Assembly: GCA_016756835.1 (NCBI GenBank)
Contig: JAESPE010000040.1
Location: 1-33,254, forward strand
Direction: 5' to 3'
Length of the DNA: 33,254 bases
DNA from: a gamma proteobacterium endosymbiont of Lamellibrachia anaximandri
Lineage (GTDB): Bacteria; Pseudomonadota; Gammaproteobacteria; Chromatiales; Chromatiaceae
Shown: one piece after another, positions 1-7,635 of the stretch
How the letters are laid out: each line of letters opens with the position of its first letter
How positions within the stretch are numbered: the stretch's first letter is position 1
Translations under genes and position numbers: made by a program
The notes under the pieces: generated by a model
The model's input: the letters and a program-made list of their open reading frames with translations, nothing else
Database searches by the model: none
Told to the model about the DNA's origin: nothing

Positions 1-60
1 TGCTTCCCCTCTGGCGCAAGGCACGCCGGGTAAGCAGTGCGGCCTCGCGGCTACCGGGGA

Positions 61-273
61 CTACCAGCCTTCGCTTCGCTCTCCATGGCTGGCAGCGTTG
101 GTCATCAACACATAGGCATGAACAGCACAATCGTGTTTATCTGCGTACTCCTTTAGCCAGTGTAGGTACGTTTGGTAATCATCATCAGAAAAAAAACAGG
201 CTTGGCGATTGTTCCCACGCTGGATCAGGTGGTGAGGCACGCCGGCAAGGGTAATGCGGGGTCTTCTTGGCAT
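61..273 (-). pseudogene. Truncated REP-associated (IS200-like, Y1_Tnp/RAYT) transposase
   Basis: From the ATG at 271-273 the product opens with MPRRPRITLAGVPHHLIQRG, the typical start of RAYT tyrosine transposases, and continues through the 'CFFSDDDYQTYLHWLKEYA' region to 'HAYVLMTN'. In intact family members this is followed at once by the metal-binding HUH box (HVHLL). Here similarity stops at the Asn codon (97-99), and an unrelated tail (AASHGERSEGW) runs to a stop at 61-63. The HUH box and the catalytic Tyr domain are therefore absent and the protein cannot be active. The sequence at 1-96 is a GC-rich block with its own short inverted repeat (CCAGCC at 64-69, GGCTGG at 87-92), perhaps an inserted element. 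Copies of the GGTCTGTCCCC repeat lie just upstream of the gene, the usual setting for RAYTs and the REP-like repeats they mobilise. Confidence 0.75.
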
Positions 274-318
274 ATTGAGATCATCCTTGATCAGTTGTCT
301 GCTCATACAGATTAGCAA

Positions 319-345
319 GGAAACCGTGGTCTGTCCCCCGATTAC
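319..345 (+). repeat. GTGGTCTGTCCCC dispersed repeat, copy 1
   Basis: This copy carries GGAAACCGTGGTCTGTCCCC followed by CGATTA. It lies about 50 nt upstream of the truncated RAYT start. The same core recurs at 401, 851, 883 and, diverged, at 4792. Confidence 0.7.
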
Positions 346-400
346 CTTTAACAGATCAGACACCTCGCCCTGTGCGTTGACACGATAACTCGACCATGGA

Positions 401-426
401 GGAAACCGTGGTCTGTCCCCGATTAA
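401..426 (+). repeat. GTGGTCTGTCCCC dispersed repeat, copy 2
   Basis: It has the same GGAAACCGTGGTCTGTCCCC core and GATTA tail as copy 1, differing by one C in the C run. The two copies are 82 nt apart in the same orientation. Confidence 0.7.
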
Positions 427-641
427 AAGTGTCGATTTTATTTACACATCAAAATAAAGCCGGAGATCTGATAACACTCTGATTCCCGGTAATTTTGTTC
501 CCTTCCTGAATATTTCATCCCTGCCTGAAATGACACACAGCACAGAAAAACCTGACATAGATCATCAAAAAACCCATTTTTGTCGAGTTTCTTTACAAAA
601 CTGAAATCCGTAAACATCACGTCTTTTATCTGTTTCAAAAT

Positions 642-660
642 ACGACATAAATAATGTCGT
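642..660. promoter_or_regulatory. Palindromic operator-like site (ACGACAT-N5-ATGTCGT)
   Basis: It is a perfect 7-bp inverted repeat around a 5-nt spacer. A second, imperfect copy (ACGACA-N6-ATGTC) starts 69 bp downstream at 711. Two similarly built sites in one upstream region suggest a dimeric DNA-binding protein; the regulator is unknown. Confidence 0.35.
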
Positions 661-710
661 GATTTGATTTGTTAACACATTGTTAATGAATGAGTTTTTG
701 AGAGGAATTT

Positions 711-727
711 ACGACAACTGTTATGTC
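711..727. promoter_or_regulatory. Second, imperfect copy of the ACGACA-N6-ATGTC site
   Basis: It shares ACGACA and ATGTC, at the same spacing, with the palindrome at 642-660 but lacks the outer GT pair. It is supported only by that similarity. Confidence 0.25.
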
Positions 728-850
728 CCTCTCAATTTAGTTGGTCTTTTTGGTATTGATATTGCTTAGTTACAGTCAGTGGATTTCAGAGTCCGTTTGT
801 ACATTAGTTAACACAATATATTCGAAGGCAGCTGCGCTGGGAAGGAGACA

Positions 851-914
851 AATAAACCGTGGTCTGTCCCCTGTCACTCTTTAATAAACCGTGGTCTGTC
901 CCCTGTCACTCTTT
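851..914 (+). repeat. Exact tandem duplication (2 x 32 bp) of the GTGGTCTGTCCCC repeat
   Basis: Positions 851-882 and 883-914 are identical 32-mers, each AATAAACCGTGGTCTGTCCC followed by CTGTCACTCTTT. The tail CTGTCACTCTTT is then repeated once more, partially. The block sits 83 nt before the start of the PEP-CTERM gene. Confidence 0.85.
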
Positions 915-996
915 CTGTCACTCTTTTTTTCAGAAGGAAGTTGCGAATAATTAGTGCCCCCTTATCGCGGCCCCCTGAACCGAGGAGGATTTGTAA

Positions 997-1767
997 ATGA
1001 AATATTATATCCACAGATCAATGTTCCTTACAATGAGTTTGTTGCTTGGTGTTACAGCACAAACCCAGGCAACCCCCATTATCCAAGTATTATCAGAGAG
1101 CTTGGATGTCAGTTACTACGTAGAAACTGAATCCAGATCTGGCACGACTATTCATTCAGACAGCGCGACAGGATCGTTGCTAGGCAGCGGCGCCTCTGTC
1201 TCTTATACGGAGTTTTATTACAGTCCTTCCGAAAATGAAAATTATGTTATCGATGCAAATGGCTCTGGTTCTTCCTCTGGTACGAACGGATTTAACCTGG
1301 ATGCCGAGGCTGATGATTACCCCTTTAGTGGTTCTGGTCCCTTCAATCCGTTAACGTCAGTCACCAGTGTTAGGGGCGAAGCATCGACATCGTGGGTATT
1401 CAACGTGTTAAACGAAGACGCGGATTTCAGAACCCGGCTACTGAATGAAGTATATCCGGGTGGAACGCCTCCACCAGCCCACACCGACTCTGTTGCAGAA
1501 GTGCGTCTTTTTGATGTAACCAGTTCTTCTATGGTGCTGGATGTAGCCGGTGGCTGGGGCGTTGAACATACGCTTACATTGCTTGCGGGGCACCAGTACC
1601 AGCTCTACGCTATCGCCGGAGACTATGGCCCCTCAGATGAGGATGTATCACTGTGGTTTTATTTCGATGATCAGGCCACAATTACATCGGTACCTGAGCC
1701 TTCGACTCTGTACTTGTTGCTGCTTTCCATGAGCGGTTTACTCATAGCAAAGAGGCGAAATAGCTGA
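997..1767 (+). CDS. PEP-CTERM sorting-domain exported protein, unknown function
   Basis: The 256-residue protein begins with a signal peptide (hydrophobic core about residues 9-21, likely cleavage after Ala25 in AQTQA|TP). It ends with a complete PEP-CTERM module: VPEP at 232-235, a hydrophobic helix, and the basic end AKRRNS. The body is rich in Ser, Gly, Thr and Asp, with no catalytic motif that I recognise. PEP-CTERM proteins are exported and processed by an exosortase (XrtA/EpsH type), usually in bacteria that make exopolysaccharide. No exosortase lies in this window. The start is well supported: GAGGAGG at 982-988 lies 8 nt before the ATG. The gene is preceded by repeats and a palindrome-bearing AT-rich region, and appears to be monocistronic. 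Confidence 0.85.
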   Translation: MKYYIHRSMFLTMSLLLGVTAQTQATPIIQVLSESLDVSYYVETESRSGTTIHSDSATGSLLGSGASVSYTEFYYSPSENENYVIDANGSGSSSGTNGFNLDAEADDYPFSGSGPFNPLTSVTSVRGEASTSWVFNVLNEDADFRTRLLNEVYPGGTPPPAHTDSVAEVRLFDVTSSSMVLDVAGGWGVEHTLTLLAGHQYQLYAIAGDYGPSDEDVSLWFYFDDQATITSVPEPSTLYLLLLSMSGLLIAKRRNS

Positions 1768-1887
1768 ACAATAGGGTACAGACTACGGTTCTTTCCCCTA
1801 TATTCCCTGTTTTCTTTGATGCGGGTATCTTTCTTAAGGGAACGAAGGGGATTAGCACCAGCCGTTACACTCTCAGCAGAGAAAAGT

Positions 1888-1934
1888 GGGCAGATTTATT
1901 TTTCATTGGAGAAAGCTTTAAATAAATCTGTCCC
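1888..1934. repeat. Hairpin related to the TCTGTCCCC repeat, at the broken 5' edge of the next gene
   Basis: The arm GGGCAGATTTATTT (1888-1901) is mirrored by AAATAAATCTGTCCC (1920-1934) with one bulged base. The right arm shares the AATAAA...TCTGTCCCC pattern of the other copies, so this looks like a head-to-head pair of REP-like units. It ends about where reading-frame similarity of the downstream PEP-CTERM fragment begins. Confidence 0.55.
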
Positions 1935-2567
1935 CTTATTCCTCTGAATTTCAACAACACGCCAATCAACCTGGCTTCTGTTGGTGAACTTAGCATAGAT
2001 CAATCAGGTGGTATCATCGACCAACTTTTTGGGCTGGCCAATGTCCGCAGGATTGATGATCGTCCTCTCGGTGACTCAGACCAATTATGGGCTGCAGGCG
2101 CCAGCGCTGTTGAGGCAAGGGTGCTCGCCAAATTTACCGGATATGCATCAGAAGGCTTCGGTGTGTTTGAGAATATTGCCTCAGCCCCCTACCGTGAAGC
2201 ACTCGTTGCAACCTCAAACCCCTTTTACACCGATCCACTCGATGACCTGTTTACCGATCTCGGTGTATCGCCCTTTGATGTCTTTTCCTACGGTATGGAA
2301 TCAAATCTCTGCGGTTCTACTGTCAACTCTATTGAAAACAGAAACGCGTGTGTCCGTGACCACATGGTTACCTGGGAGATTCTCAATGGCCAAAGCGCAG
2401 GCAATTTCATACTTGCCTGGGAGGATCTTACTGACAATGACTTCAATGATCTTGTTCTTGAGGTCCGTGGGACGAAACCGGTTGGAACACCAGAACCTGC
2501 TGCTTGGTTGTTGTTTTCTACTGGTTATCTGATATTGAGGAGGCGTCGTAGGAAATTAGAGAAATAA
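1926..2567 (+). pseudogene. 5'-truncated PEP-CTERM protein with DUF4114-like region
   Basis: The frame is open from the stop at 1923-1925 to 2567. It reads PLNFNNTPINLASVGELSID onward, but no signal peptide or plausible start codon precedes this; the first ATG (2283 region excluded) does not sit at a sensible N-terminus. The C-terminal half has AWEDLTDNDFNDLVLEVRG, which resembles the 'W/FED..D.DFNDLV' core of DUF4114 domains. It then ends with TPEPAAWLLFSTGYLIL and a basic tail (RRRRRKLEK), a complete PEP-CTERM module. The upstream portion has apparently been replaced by the hairpin repeat at 1888-1934. A shorter functional product starting at GTG 2121 is conceivable but would lack a signal peptide and so could not reach an exosortase. 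Most likely a relic. Confidence 0.7.
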
Positions 2568-2698
2568 GATTTTTTCAATCGTCACCTTTTTCCTCACCTT
2601 TTTCGAAGCTAGCGAATAACTCTGGGCCACCGTCACTTGCTACGTGCTTTAACCATTTGGCGGCAAAGAGTATGATTTGGGATAGGGAGGGTTTTACC

Positions 2699-3271
2699 AT
2701 GCCTAATTTGAAGGGTTTTCACGCGCAACCTAGTGGGTCGATGGTGTGCGGCGCCTATGCACTGACTGCCATCCTGGATGTTTTCAATCTATTACCAGCC
2801 TCAAAGACCACCATTTTAAAATATGGCAACAGAAAATCAGCCATCTATCAAGGGACTTCCGGCCTTACAGTTGCCCGAAACATCTATGCAATTACAGGTT
2901 GTGGGCCTGGCGGAAATAACCTGCCCGCTGCCATGAGCTATGTGGCAACGGAGTTCGGGCTGAAACCAACCGTCGGTTTCATGAAGGGATGCCCTCTTCT
3001 TAGTCATCCTCTCTTCGGTGCGCTTTTCAAAAATGAACAGTCGGCCTGCCAGACGTTAGGCGCTGGCGGGAAGGAAGGCGTGTTTTCGCCTGCAGCAGCA
3101 AATGTCTGTCAGGCAATCTGCGTGGACAATGGTGGGGGTGGATTCCATTGGCTGGCGCTTGGAGAAAACGGGTTGTACATGGATCCTGGAGATGGCAAGT
3201 TGCACAGCTGGGCTTCTCTCGGAACTACCTCGTATACGCCTGTTGGTTTGTGGATTTCGCTGGCTAATTAA
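2699..3271 (+). CDS. Papain-like (C39/C58-like) cysteine peptidase-fold protein
   Basis: From the ATG at 2699 (GGGAGG at 2685-2690 gives good spacing; an upstream in-frame start has no ribosome site) the product is 190 residues. It has the order expected of a papain-like fold. Gln10 and Cys17 lie in QPSGSMVCGAYA, a candidate oxyanion Gln and nucleophile followed by a helix. His150 lies in GGGGFHWLAL, and Asp162 in LYMDPGDGK. No signal peptide or transmembrane segment is visible, so it is probably cytosolic or secreted by a dedicated system. I do not recognise a named family. The 'H...(L/F)xDPxxGK' end resembles that of the YopT-like protein at 15561-16220, though overall similarity is low. 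The flanks are a PEP-CTERM relic and a convergent rhodanese. Function is unknown; a peptidase, transglutaminase-like or deamidase activity are all possible. Confidence 0.6.
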   Translation: MPNLKGFHAQPSGSMVCGAYALTAILDVFNLLPASKTTILKYGNRKSAIYQGTSGLTVARNIYAITGCGPGGNNLPAAMSYVATEFGLKPTVGFMKGCPLLSHPLFGALFKNEQSACQTLGAGGKEGVFSPAAANVCQAICVDNGGGGFHWLALGENGLYMDPGDGKLHSWASLGTTSYTPVGLWISLAN

Positions 3272-3305
3272 ACTCTCCACCAGCAAAGTGGACAGGAAAA
3301 CACTG

Positions 3306-3773
3306 CTACTCCTTCGGCCGCCGTTGTTCAGGAAGAACCTTGTTGGCCAGGTAGGCATCACCCTCCTCTATAGTCACCGGCTGATAGGCCTGATCCACCA
3401 AGGGCAATTCGTAGTCATTCCAACCGCGCAGGCCCGTCTTCAGGTTAACAACATTTTTAAAGCCCATAAGGGAAAGCGTTCTGGTTGCCAACAGACTTCG
3501 ATTGCCTGAACGGCAGGCAACAACCACGTTACGGTCACGCGCCTGCACCAGATCCGGTTCCGTCTCCTCGTAGTCCCACTCGGCAGCAGACTCAAGTATT
3601 CCCCGGGGAACATTAATGGAATCCTCGATATGCATCACGTCGAACTCATAGAGTTCACGTACGTCTACAACCAGGATATCAAGTCCTTCCTTCATCTGAT
3701 CATCCAGATCCCAAGGGTATATCTCCTCCACCTCAGGAAGGCACTCGTTCAACAGATCGACAAATCTTTTCAT
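3306..3773 (-). CDS. Single-domain rhodanese-like sulfurtransferase (cytosolic)
   Basis: The product is about 155 residues, one rhodanese domain with an N-terminal helical extension. It contains the conserved LVVDVRE strand-turn (residues 34-40), HIEDSINVPRG, and the active loop CRSGNRS at 87-93 with the catalytic Cys87. Such proteins carry persulfide sulfur on this Cys and pass it to acceptors such as cyanide, thiols or sulfur-relay proteins. There is no signal peptide, so it acts in the cytosol. ATG at 3771-3773 was chosen; the preceding codon is GTG, and AGG 8 nt upstream of the ATG fits either. It converges on the papain-like gene, leaving only about 35 nt between stops. The next gene upstream on this strand (Mut7-C protein) ends 87 nt away, so co-transcription is possible. 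Confidence 0.85.
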   Translation of the reverse strand: MKRFVDLLNECLPEVEEIYPWDLDDQMKEGLDILVVDVRELYEFDVMHIEDSINVPRGILESAAEWDYEETEPDLVQARDRNVVVACRSGNRSLLATRTLSLMGFKNVVNLKTGLRGWNDYELPLVDQAYQPVTIEEGDAYLANKVLPEQRRPKE

Positions 3774-3860
3774 CACATTAACCTGAATATCCTGACTATT
3801 CCGGGGACAGTATACCTACTCATCATTATTGAAGTGTATTCGACGCAGATGGGCGCCCCC

Positions 3861-4616
3861 TTATTGCATTGCATCTTCCAGCAGGCGCTGTAATTTCTCC
3901 TGCATATGAGAATAGTGTGACCCCTTCCAATAGACCTTTCCACAATCGGCGCATTGGTAAAATTTGTTGTAATAGCGGATGGTCTTGGGCTCAAGCTGAG
4001 AAAGCACCACAGCCTTGTCGACGGCGCTGACCAAGCCATTGCACTCCTGGCAACGGGCGTAAGGTATGATTTTCCGACGCAGATCGAAGCGCGTGAGTAT
4101 CTCCTTGATCTGACGCTCCGGATCTACCTCGCGCACCCAATAACCGTGTGTCACTGCTTTGGCACGGAGCAATCGCCGATCGCGTGTGAGGATGATACGC
4201 TGCTGATTGACTGATATACCAACGATCTCCCGATCTTGGTAATCATTGCGATAAAGGGTATCAAATCCCAACCAGCGAAGCAGTCGAGCCAATTTTCCCA
4301 GATTCACATCTACAACAAAGCGAATCACCCTCAACGGTTGCGGACGCAACCTCAACAGAGGGGTGATATCAAGGGACTCAAACATCGGATAGATGGCTAC
4401 GCGATCACCATCCTGTAGTGGGTAATCAAACCCTACCGATTGCCCGTTGACGATAATCAGATCCACTTCACTATGGGGAACGCCTAATGCCTCAATGGAA
4501 TCTTTGATCCCAGGATGATCGTAAAATGGGTAACCAATCTCTCTCTTTCTTTTCGCTTGGGGGAGAAAGTCGTTGAGCTCTTCGTAAAAGCGAAACGTAG
4601 CGCGGTTGTCGGCCAT
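3861..4616 (-). CDS. Mut7-C ubiquitin-like / Mut7-C RNase (PIN-like) domain protein
   Basis: The 251-residue product starts MADNRATFRFYEELNDF. Residues about 5-85 match the Mut7-C ubiquitin-like (ThiS/MoaD-like fold) N-terminal domain ('FRFYEELNDFL', 'VNGQSVGFDYPLQDGDRVAIYP'). Residues about 95-175 are the Mut7-C PIN-like RNase domain, with acidic residues at Asp103 (VVDVNLGKLARLLRWLGFD) and Asp146 (LTRDRRLL). Residues 185-232 form a zinc ribbon with CQEC (189-192) and CADC (222-225). This is a known full-length arrangement in proteobacteria; RNase activity is predicted from the fold, and the substrate is not known. A GTG start 11 codons upstream (4649) is possible, since the ATG has AGGGG only 1 nt before it. 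ATG was preferred because the conserved domain starts there. Confidence 0.85.
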   Translation of the reverse strand: MADNRATFRFYEELNDFLPQAKRKREIGYPFYDHPGIKDSIEALGVPHSEVDLIIVNGQSVGFDYPLQDGDRVAIYPMFESLDITPLLRLRPQPLRVIRFVVDVNLGKLARLLRWLGFDTLYRNDYQDREIVGISVNQQRIILTRDRRLLRAKAVTHGYWVREVDPERQIKEILTRFDLRRKIIPYARCQECNGLVSAVDKAVVLSQLEPKTIRYYNKFYQCADCGKVYWKGSHYSHMQEKLQRLLEDAMQ

Positions 4617-4791
4617 ACCCCTACAATAGCCCCGGGAGGTAACAAGCACAATCGAGGAATAGGGAATAAGTATTTAAAGCCTTCTCCAATGAAAATTAAA
4701 TCGGCCCCCTCAATCCTGTCCTTTATTCCTCCTATCCCTTCGGTTTTCCTGGTGTCATCAGCACAGCCGCAATTTGCACCTGTAACCGGGA

Positions 4792-4815
4792 GGAAACCGC
4801 GATCTGTCCCCGATA
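4792..4815 (+). repeat. Diverged copy of the GGAAACCGNGGTCTGTCCCC repeat
   Basis: The sequence is GGAAACCGCGATCTGTCCCC followed by GATA, two substitutions from the copies at 319 and 401 within the 20-nt core. It lies in the 280-nt gap before the cytochrome gene. The rest of that gap (4650-4899) shows nothing recognisable. Confidence 0.6.
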
Positions 4816-4899
4816 GAAAATTCTTGCATTGAAGTACATAGTTTTTAACCAGCGAACTACTACAATGAAAAGATTCGATGAAAAAATCTAGTAGAGGTA

Positions 4900-6294
4900 A
4901 TGGTGGCCAGATATCGATTTTACAGCAACAGCGCTTGGTCGATCCGCGAGATGGCGTCTAATCTGCTTCGTGCCACGTTCATCACCTTCATGGCCGCAGT
5001 GTTTCTGGCCCCGGTGGCGAAAGCAGGTCAGGCTGGTGTGGTTAATCTGGTTAAAACAGGAGCCTATGAGTCCTCAAAGGTCTGTTCGAACTGCCATGCA
5101 CATTTGTACAACCAATTCGAGCAATCGATGCACGCCAGAGCATTTGCGAATCCGGTTTTCCAGAATCAGGTCTACAACGTGCTGCTTCCCCAAGTAACGG
5201 AAGACCCCGATACCGCGCATAAAGCAGGCTCATGCCTGGCCTGCCATTCGCCCACCACCTTTTTGACTCAGGACCAGCGTTTGCCTGCCCGCGACAGTCT
5301 GGGTGAGAGTCCGCCCGGAGTGACCTGCGACTTTTGTCATACCACTATTGGCCATATGGGTTTGGCGCCGGGTAATGCCAATTACATCCCATCGCCCGGC
5401 CCGATCAAGTATGGCCCCCTGAAGTTCGCATCAGATTGGCACCGTGAATACTCACCGTTTCAACGCAAGAGCGAGGCCTGTGCCGTCTGCCACGAAGCGA
5501 CAAATGGGCAAGGCGTGCAATTACACACCACTTACAGTGAATGGAAGACTAGCTACTGGTCGAGGAATGGCATCGAGTGCCAGGATTGTCATATGAGTGC
5601 CGCTGGGCGCTTGATTGCGGGAAGCCCGGTCTTTGAGACGGGAACCGTCGCCGCCGGTACGCTCATCTCACCACCAGCGCGGGAACAGGTGTTTAGCCAC
5701 CGGTTTCCCGGCGCAAATGTGCAAAGTCAGCTCGAAGGGGCCGTCAAATTGCGGGTTAAAAGCTTCCCGGGCAAAGCCAAGCCAAGTCAAACGATATTTG
5801 TCGGCGTCGAACTGGACAACAGCGAGGCGGGCCACAGCATGCCCACCGGAGCCATCGAATTACGCCTGGCGTGGTTGGATGTCAGGCTCAGGATGCGGAG
5901 TTCGGGGCAGGAGTGGCAGCTTAAGGCAAAGCCTAATGCGCGTACTCGCTGGGATGTTGCCGGGCTGAACCCCACCGATGCAGCGTTGCTTGGCACGGAG
6001 ATCGCGGATGGCAGCCGGCTCTACCGGGCGATTGTCGTGGACACGGAGGGTCAGCAGACACTCAATAACTGGGAAGCTGTGGACAAGGTCTTCGATAACC
6101 GGCTGAAGGCTGGCGAAGTACGCCGCGAAATGTTTCGCTTCACCCTGCCGGCTGACGCATCGGGTAGCCTGGAGGCCGAAGTGGCACTTCGATATCTCCG
6201 TTATCCCCCCGGATTCGTGACACGCCTCGGAATCGCTCCAGCTGACAGCGTCCTGATGGCAAGGGAAAGTAGAATCATTGAGATTGCCGACTGA
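4900..6294 (+). CDS. Exported five-haem cytochrome c
   Basis: The 464-residue product contains five CxxCH haem c sites: CSNCH (62-66), CLACH (112-116), CDFCH (143-147), CAVCH (194-198) and CQDCH (227-231). All are in the N-terminal half; the last 220 residues are haem-free and look beta-rich. A signal peptide is clear if translation starts at Met18 (codon at 4951): MASNLLRATFITFMAAVFLA, cleaved near AKA|GQAG, so haem is attached in the periplasm. ATG 4900 (AGAGG only 2 nt upstream), GTG 4903 and ATG 4951 are all possible starts. The haem part resembles the cytochrome c554-like multihaem family (the CSNCHAHLYNQFEQSMHARA pattern). I cannot assign a substrate; an electron-transfer role in nitrogen or sulfur oxidoreduction is plausible. 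The following pseudogene begins within 20 nt and may have been in the same operon. Confidence 0.85.
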   Translation: MVARYRFYSNSAWSIREMASNLLRATFITFMAAVFLAPVAKAGQAGVVNLVKTGAYESSKVCSNCHAHLYNQFEQSMHARAFANPVFQNQVYNVLLPQVTEDPDTAHKAGSCLACHSPTTFLTQDQRLPARDSLGESPPGVTCDFCHTTIGHMGLAPGNANYIPSPGPIKYGPLKFASDWHREYSPFQRKSEACAVCHEATNGQGVQLHTTYSEWKTSYWSRNGIECQDCHMSAAGRLIAGSPVFETGTVAAGTLISPPAREQVFSHRFPGANVQSQLEGAVKLRVKSFPGKAKPSQTIFVGVELDNSEAGHSMPTGAIELRLAWLDVRLRMRSSGQEWQLKAKPNARTRWDVAGLNPTDAALLGTEIADGSRLYRAIVVDTEGQQTLNNWEAVDKVFDNRLKAGEVRREMFRFTLPADASGSLEAEVALRYLRYPPGFVTRLGIAPADSVLMARESRIIEIAD

Positions 6295-7445
6295 TCCTCT
6301 TTTTCGGTTCTGGCACTGATTGCTTCACCCCTGCAGCCAGTGGAGACAGCATACGGGTCGAGATTATCGCCAAGGGCTCTAGTACCGGTTTTAAGGGACT
6401 GAAAGGTGGCCATGCGGACCTGGCCATGTCGTCGCGACGAATCAAAGAGAAAGAGATTCAGGCACTCGCACCACTCGGAAATATGACTGCACTGGAGAAT
6501 GAACATGTCATTGCACTGGATGGCATTGCGGTTATCGTGCATCCTGAGAATTCCCTGTCGACCCTCAAAAAATCCCAGATTCGGGATATCTTTGCCGGAA
6601 AAATAACCGACTGAAAAATGCTGGGAAGAGCACCGGGCGCTATCCATCTGTATGCCAGGGATGACCAATCCGGGACATTTGATGTCTTCCGCAGCCTGGT
6701 CTTGGGGAAAAAGACTCCATTGTCAAAAAAAGCAAAACGCTTTGCGGATAATACCGACCTTTCCAACAGCGTTGCGGTGGACAAAGAGGGAATAGGCTTT
6801 GTCGGCTTGCCCCACATTCTACAATCCAAGGCCCTGGCGATATCCGATGGGGAGGCGCCGGCCATCGAACCCAAGAATTTCTCAGTCGCAACTGAAGACT
6901 ATGCATTGTCCCGCCGACTCTACCTCTATCTACCCAACTCGGATAACGCAAATTCGCTGGCGCATCAATTCACCGAATATGCACGTTCCGATGCCGCTCA
7001 GGCGGTGATAGAAAAGGTAGGCTTCGTTTCACAGAAAGTGTTCGCCAGCACATTTGAACTGGGCAAACAATATCCGGAAAAGTTGAGGAAACTTGCGCAG
7101 GGTACGAAACGGCTCTCCGTCAATATGCGATTTTCTGAAAGCACAGTCTTCCTGGACAACAAGGCAAAACGGGATGCTGACCGTATCTACCGATATCTGG
7201 ATGAGAGAAACAAACTGAAGAGTGGGATCCTACTTTTCGGCTTCACTGAGCAAAAACCGGATGGCATACCGATGGTCAACTACAATCGCTCAGTCCGGCG
7301 AGCTGATCAGGTTGGAAGATACTTGAGAAAAAAGGGGGTTTGGGTAGTGACCAGCCGTGGCTATGGCAACGCCGTTCCAGTGGCATCCAATGAGTCGGAA
7401 TTGGGACAGGCAAAAAATCGTCGGGTTGAGCTCTGGTTAAAGTAG
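6282..7445 (+). pseudogene. Disrupted PstS-like substrate-binding / OmpA fusion gene
   Basis: The frame reads ...GDSIRVEIIAKGSSTGFKGL, 'ADLAMSSRRIKEKEIQAL', 'EHVIALDGIAVIVHPENSL', 'IRDIFAGKITD', then a TGA at 6612-6614. It resumes in the same frame with 'APGAIHLYARDDQSGTFDVF', 'GIGFVGLPHI', and a C-terminal OmpA-like peptidoglycan-binding domain ('NYNRSVRRADQVGRYLRKKG', 'GYG...PVASNESELGQAKNRRVELWLK'). This is the phosphate-type periplasmic binding protein fused to OmpA. Two lesions are visible. Family members have Trp after 'ITD', so the TGA is a TGG nonsense mutation. The 5' end is also missing: upstream the frame closes at 6279, inside the cytochrome gene, leaving no start codon or signal peptide. 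The downstream part from ATG 6618 would be a cytosolic fragment. It is a relic unless the stop is read through and the start is hidden. Confidence 0.85.
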
Positions 7446-7635
7446 GCTTAGAGTCCCGAAAGCCTCTCACTCAAACCCGAACGGATCAAATCGGTGGATC
7501 GATTGGCGCTTACCTACACGCTTGGCGCTCCTCCCCTGGCGATGCCCGTATTTCTGCGGTTTAGCCTGCATTCCAGGGGAGTAATAGTGATCTGGAACAG
7601 ACTAATTACATAGTGACATTTCATCAAGTGGTTAG
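7446..7635. other. Intergenic segment with a long-loop inverted repeat
   Basis: CTCCCCTGG (7531-7539) and CCAGGGGAG (7573-7581) are perfectly complementary around a 33-nt loop, without a T tract. It may be a weak terminator for the upstream pseudogene or a REP-like unit; nothing else is recognised before the insertion sequence at 7636. Confidence 0.3.

Larger units (their letters stand above)
427..850. other. AT-rich intergenic region with operator-like palindromes
   Basis: No convincing gene is seen. The segment is much richer in A+T than its surroundings. It contains a perfect 7-bp inverted repeat at 642-660, a related site at 711-727, TTAACA-CAT-TGTTAA at 672-686, and a second GTTAACACA at 807-815. 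This is most simply read as the upstream regulatory region of the PEP-CTERM gene that starts at 997. A 66-codon minus-strand frame at 438-638 has no ribosome site and a TTG start, and was not accepted. Confidence 0.4.

Noticed and set aside
438-638. 66-codon minus-strand frame in the AT-rich region
   Set aside because: TTG start, no ribosome site, no recognisable motif, and it overlaps the likely regulatory region.
851-914. Two 32-bp repeats as a minimal CRISPR array
   Set aside because: The copies are directly adjacent with no spacer, and there are no cas genes; the same core occurs singly elsewhere.
6612-6614. In-frame TGA as a selenocysteine codon
   Set aside because: The family has Trp here, not Cys, and the 5' end is also missing, so nonsense mutation is simpler.
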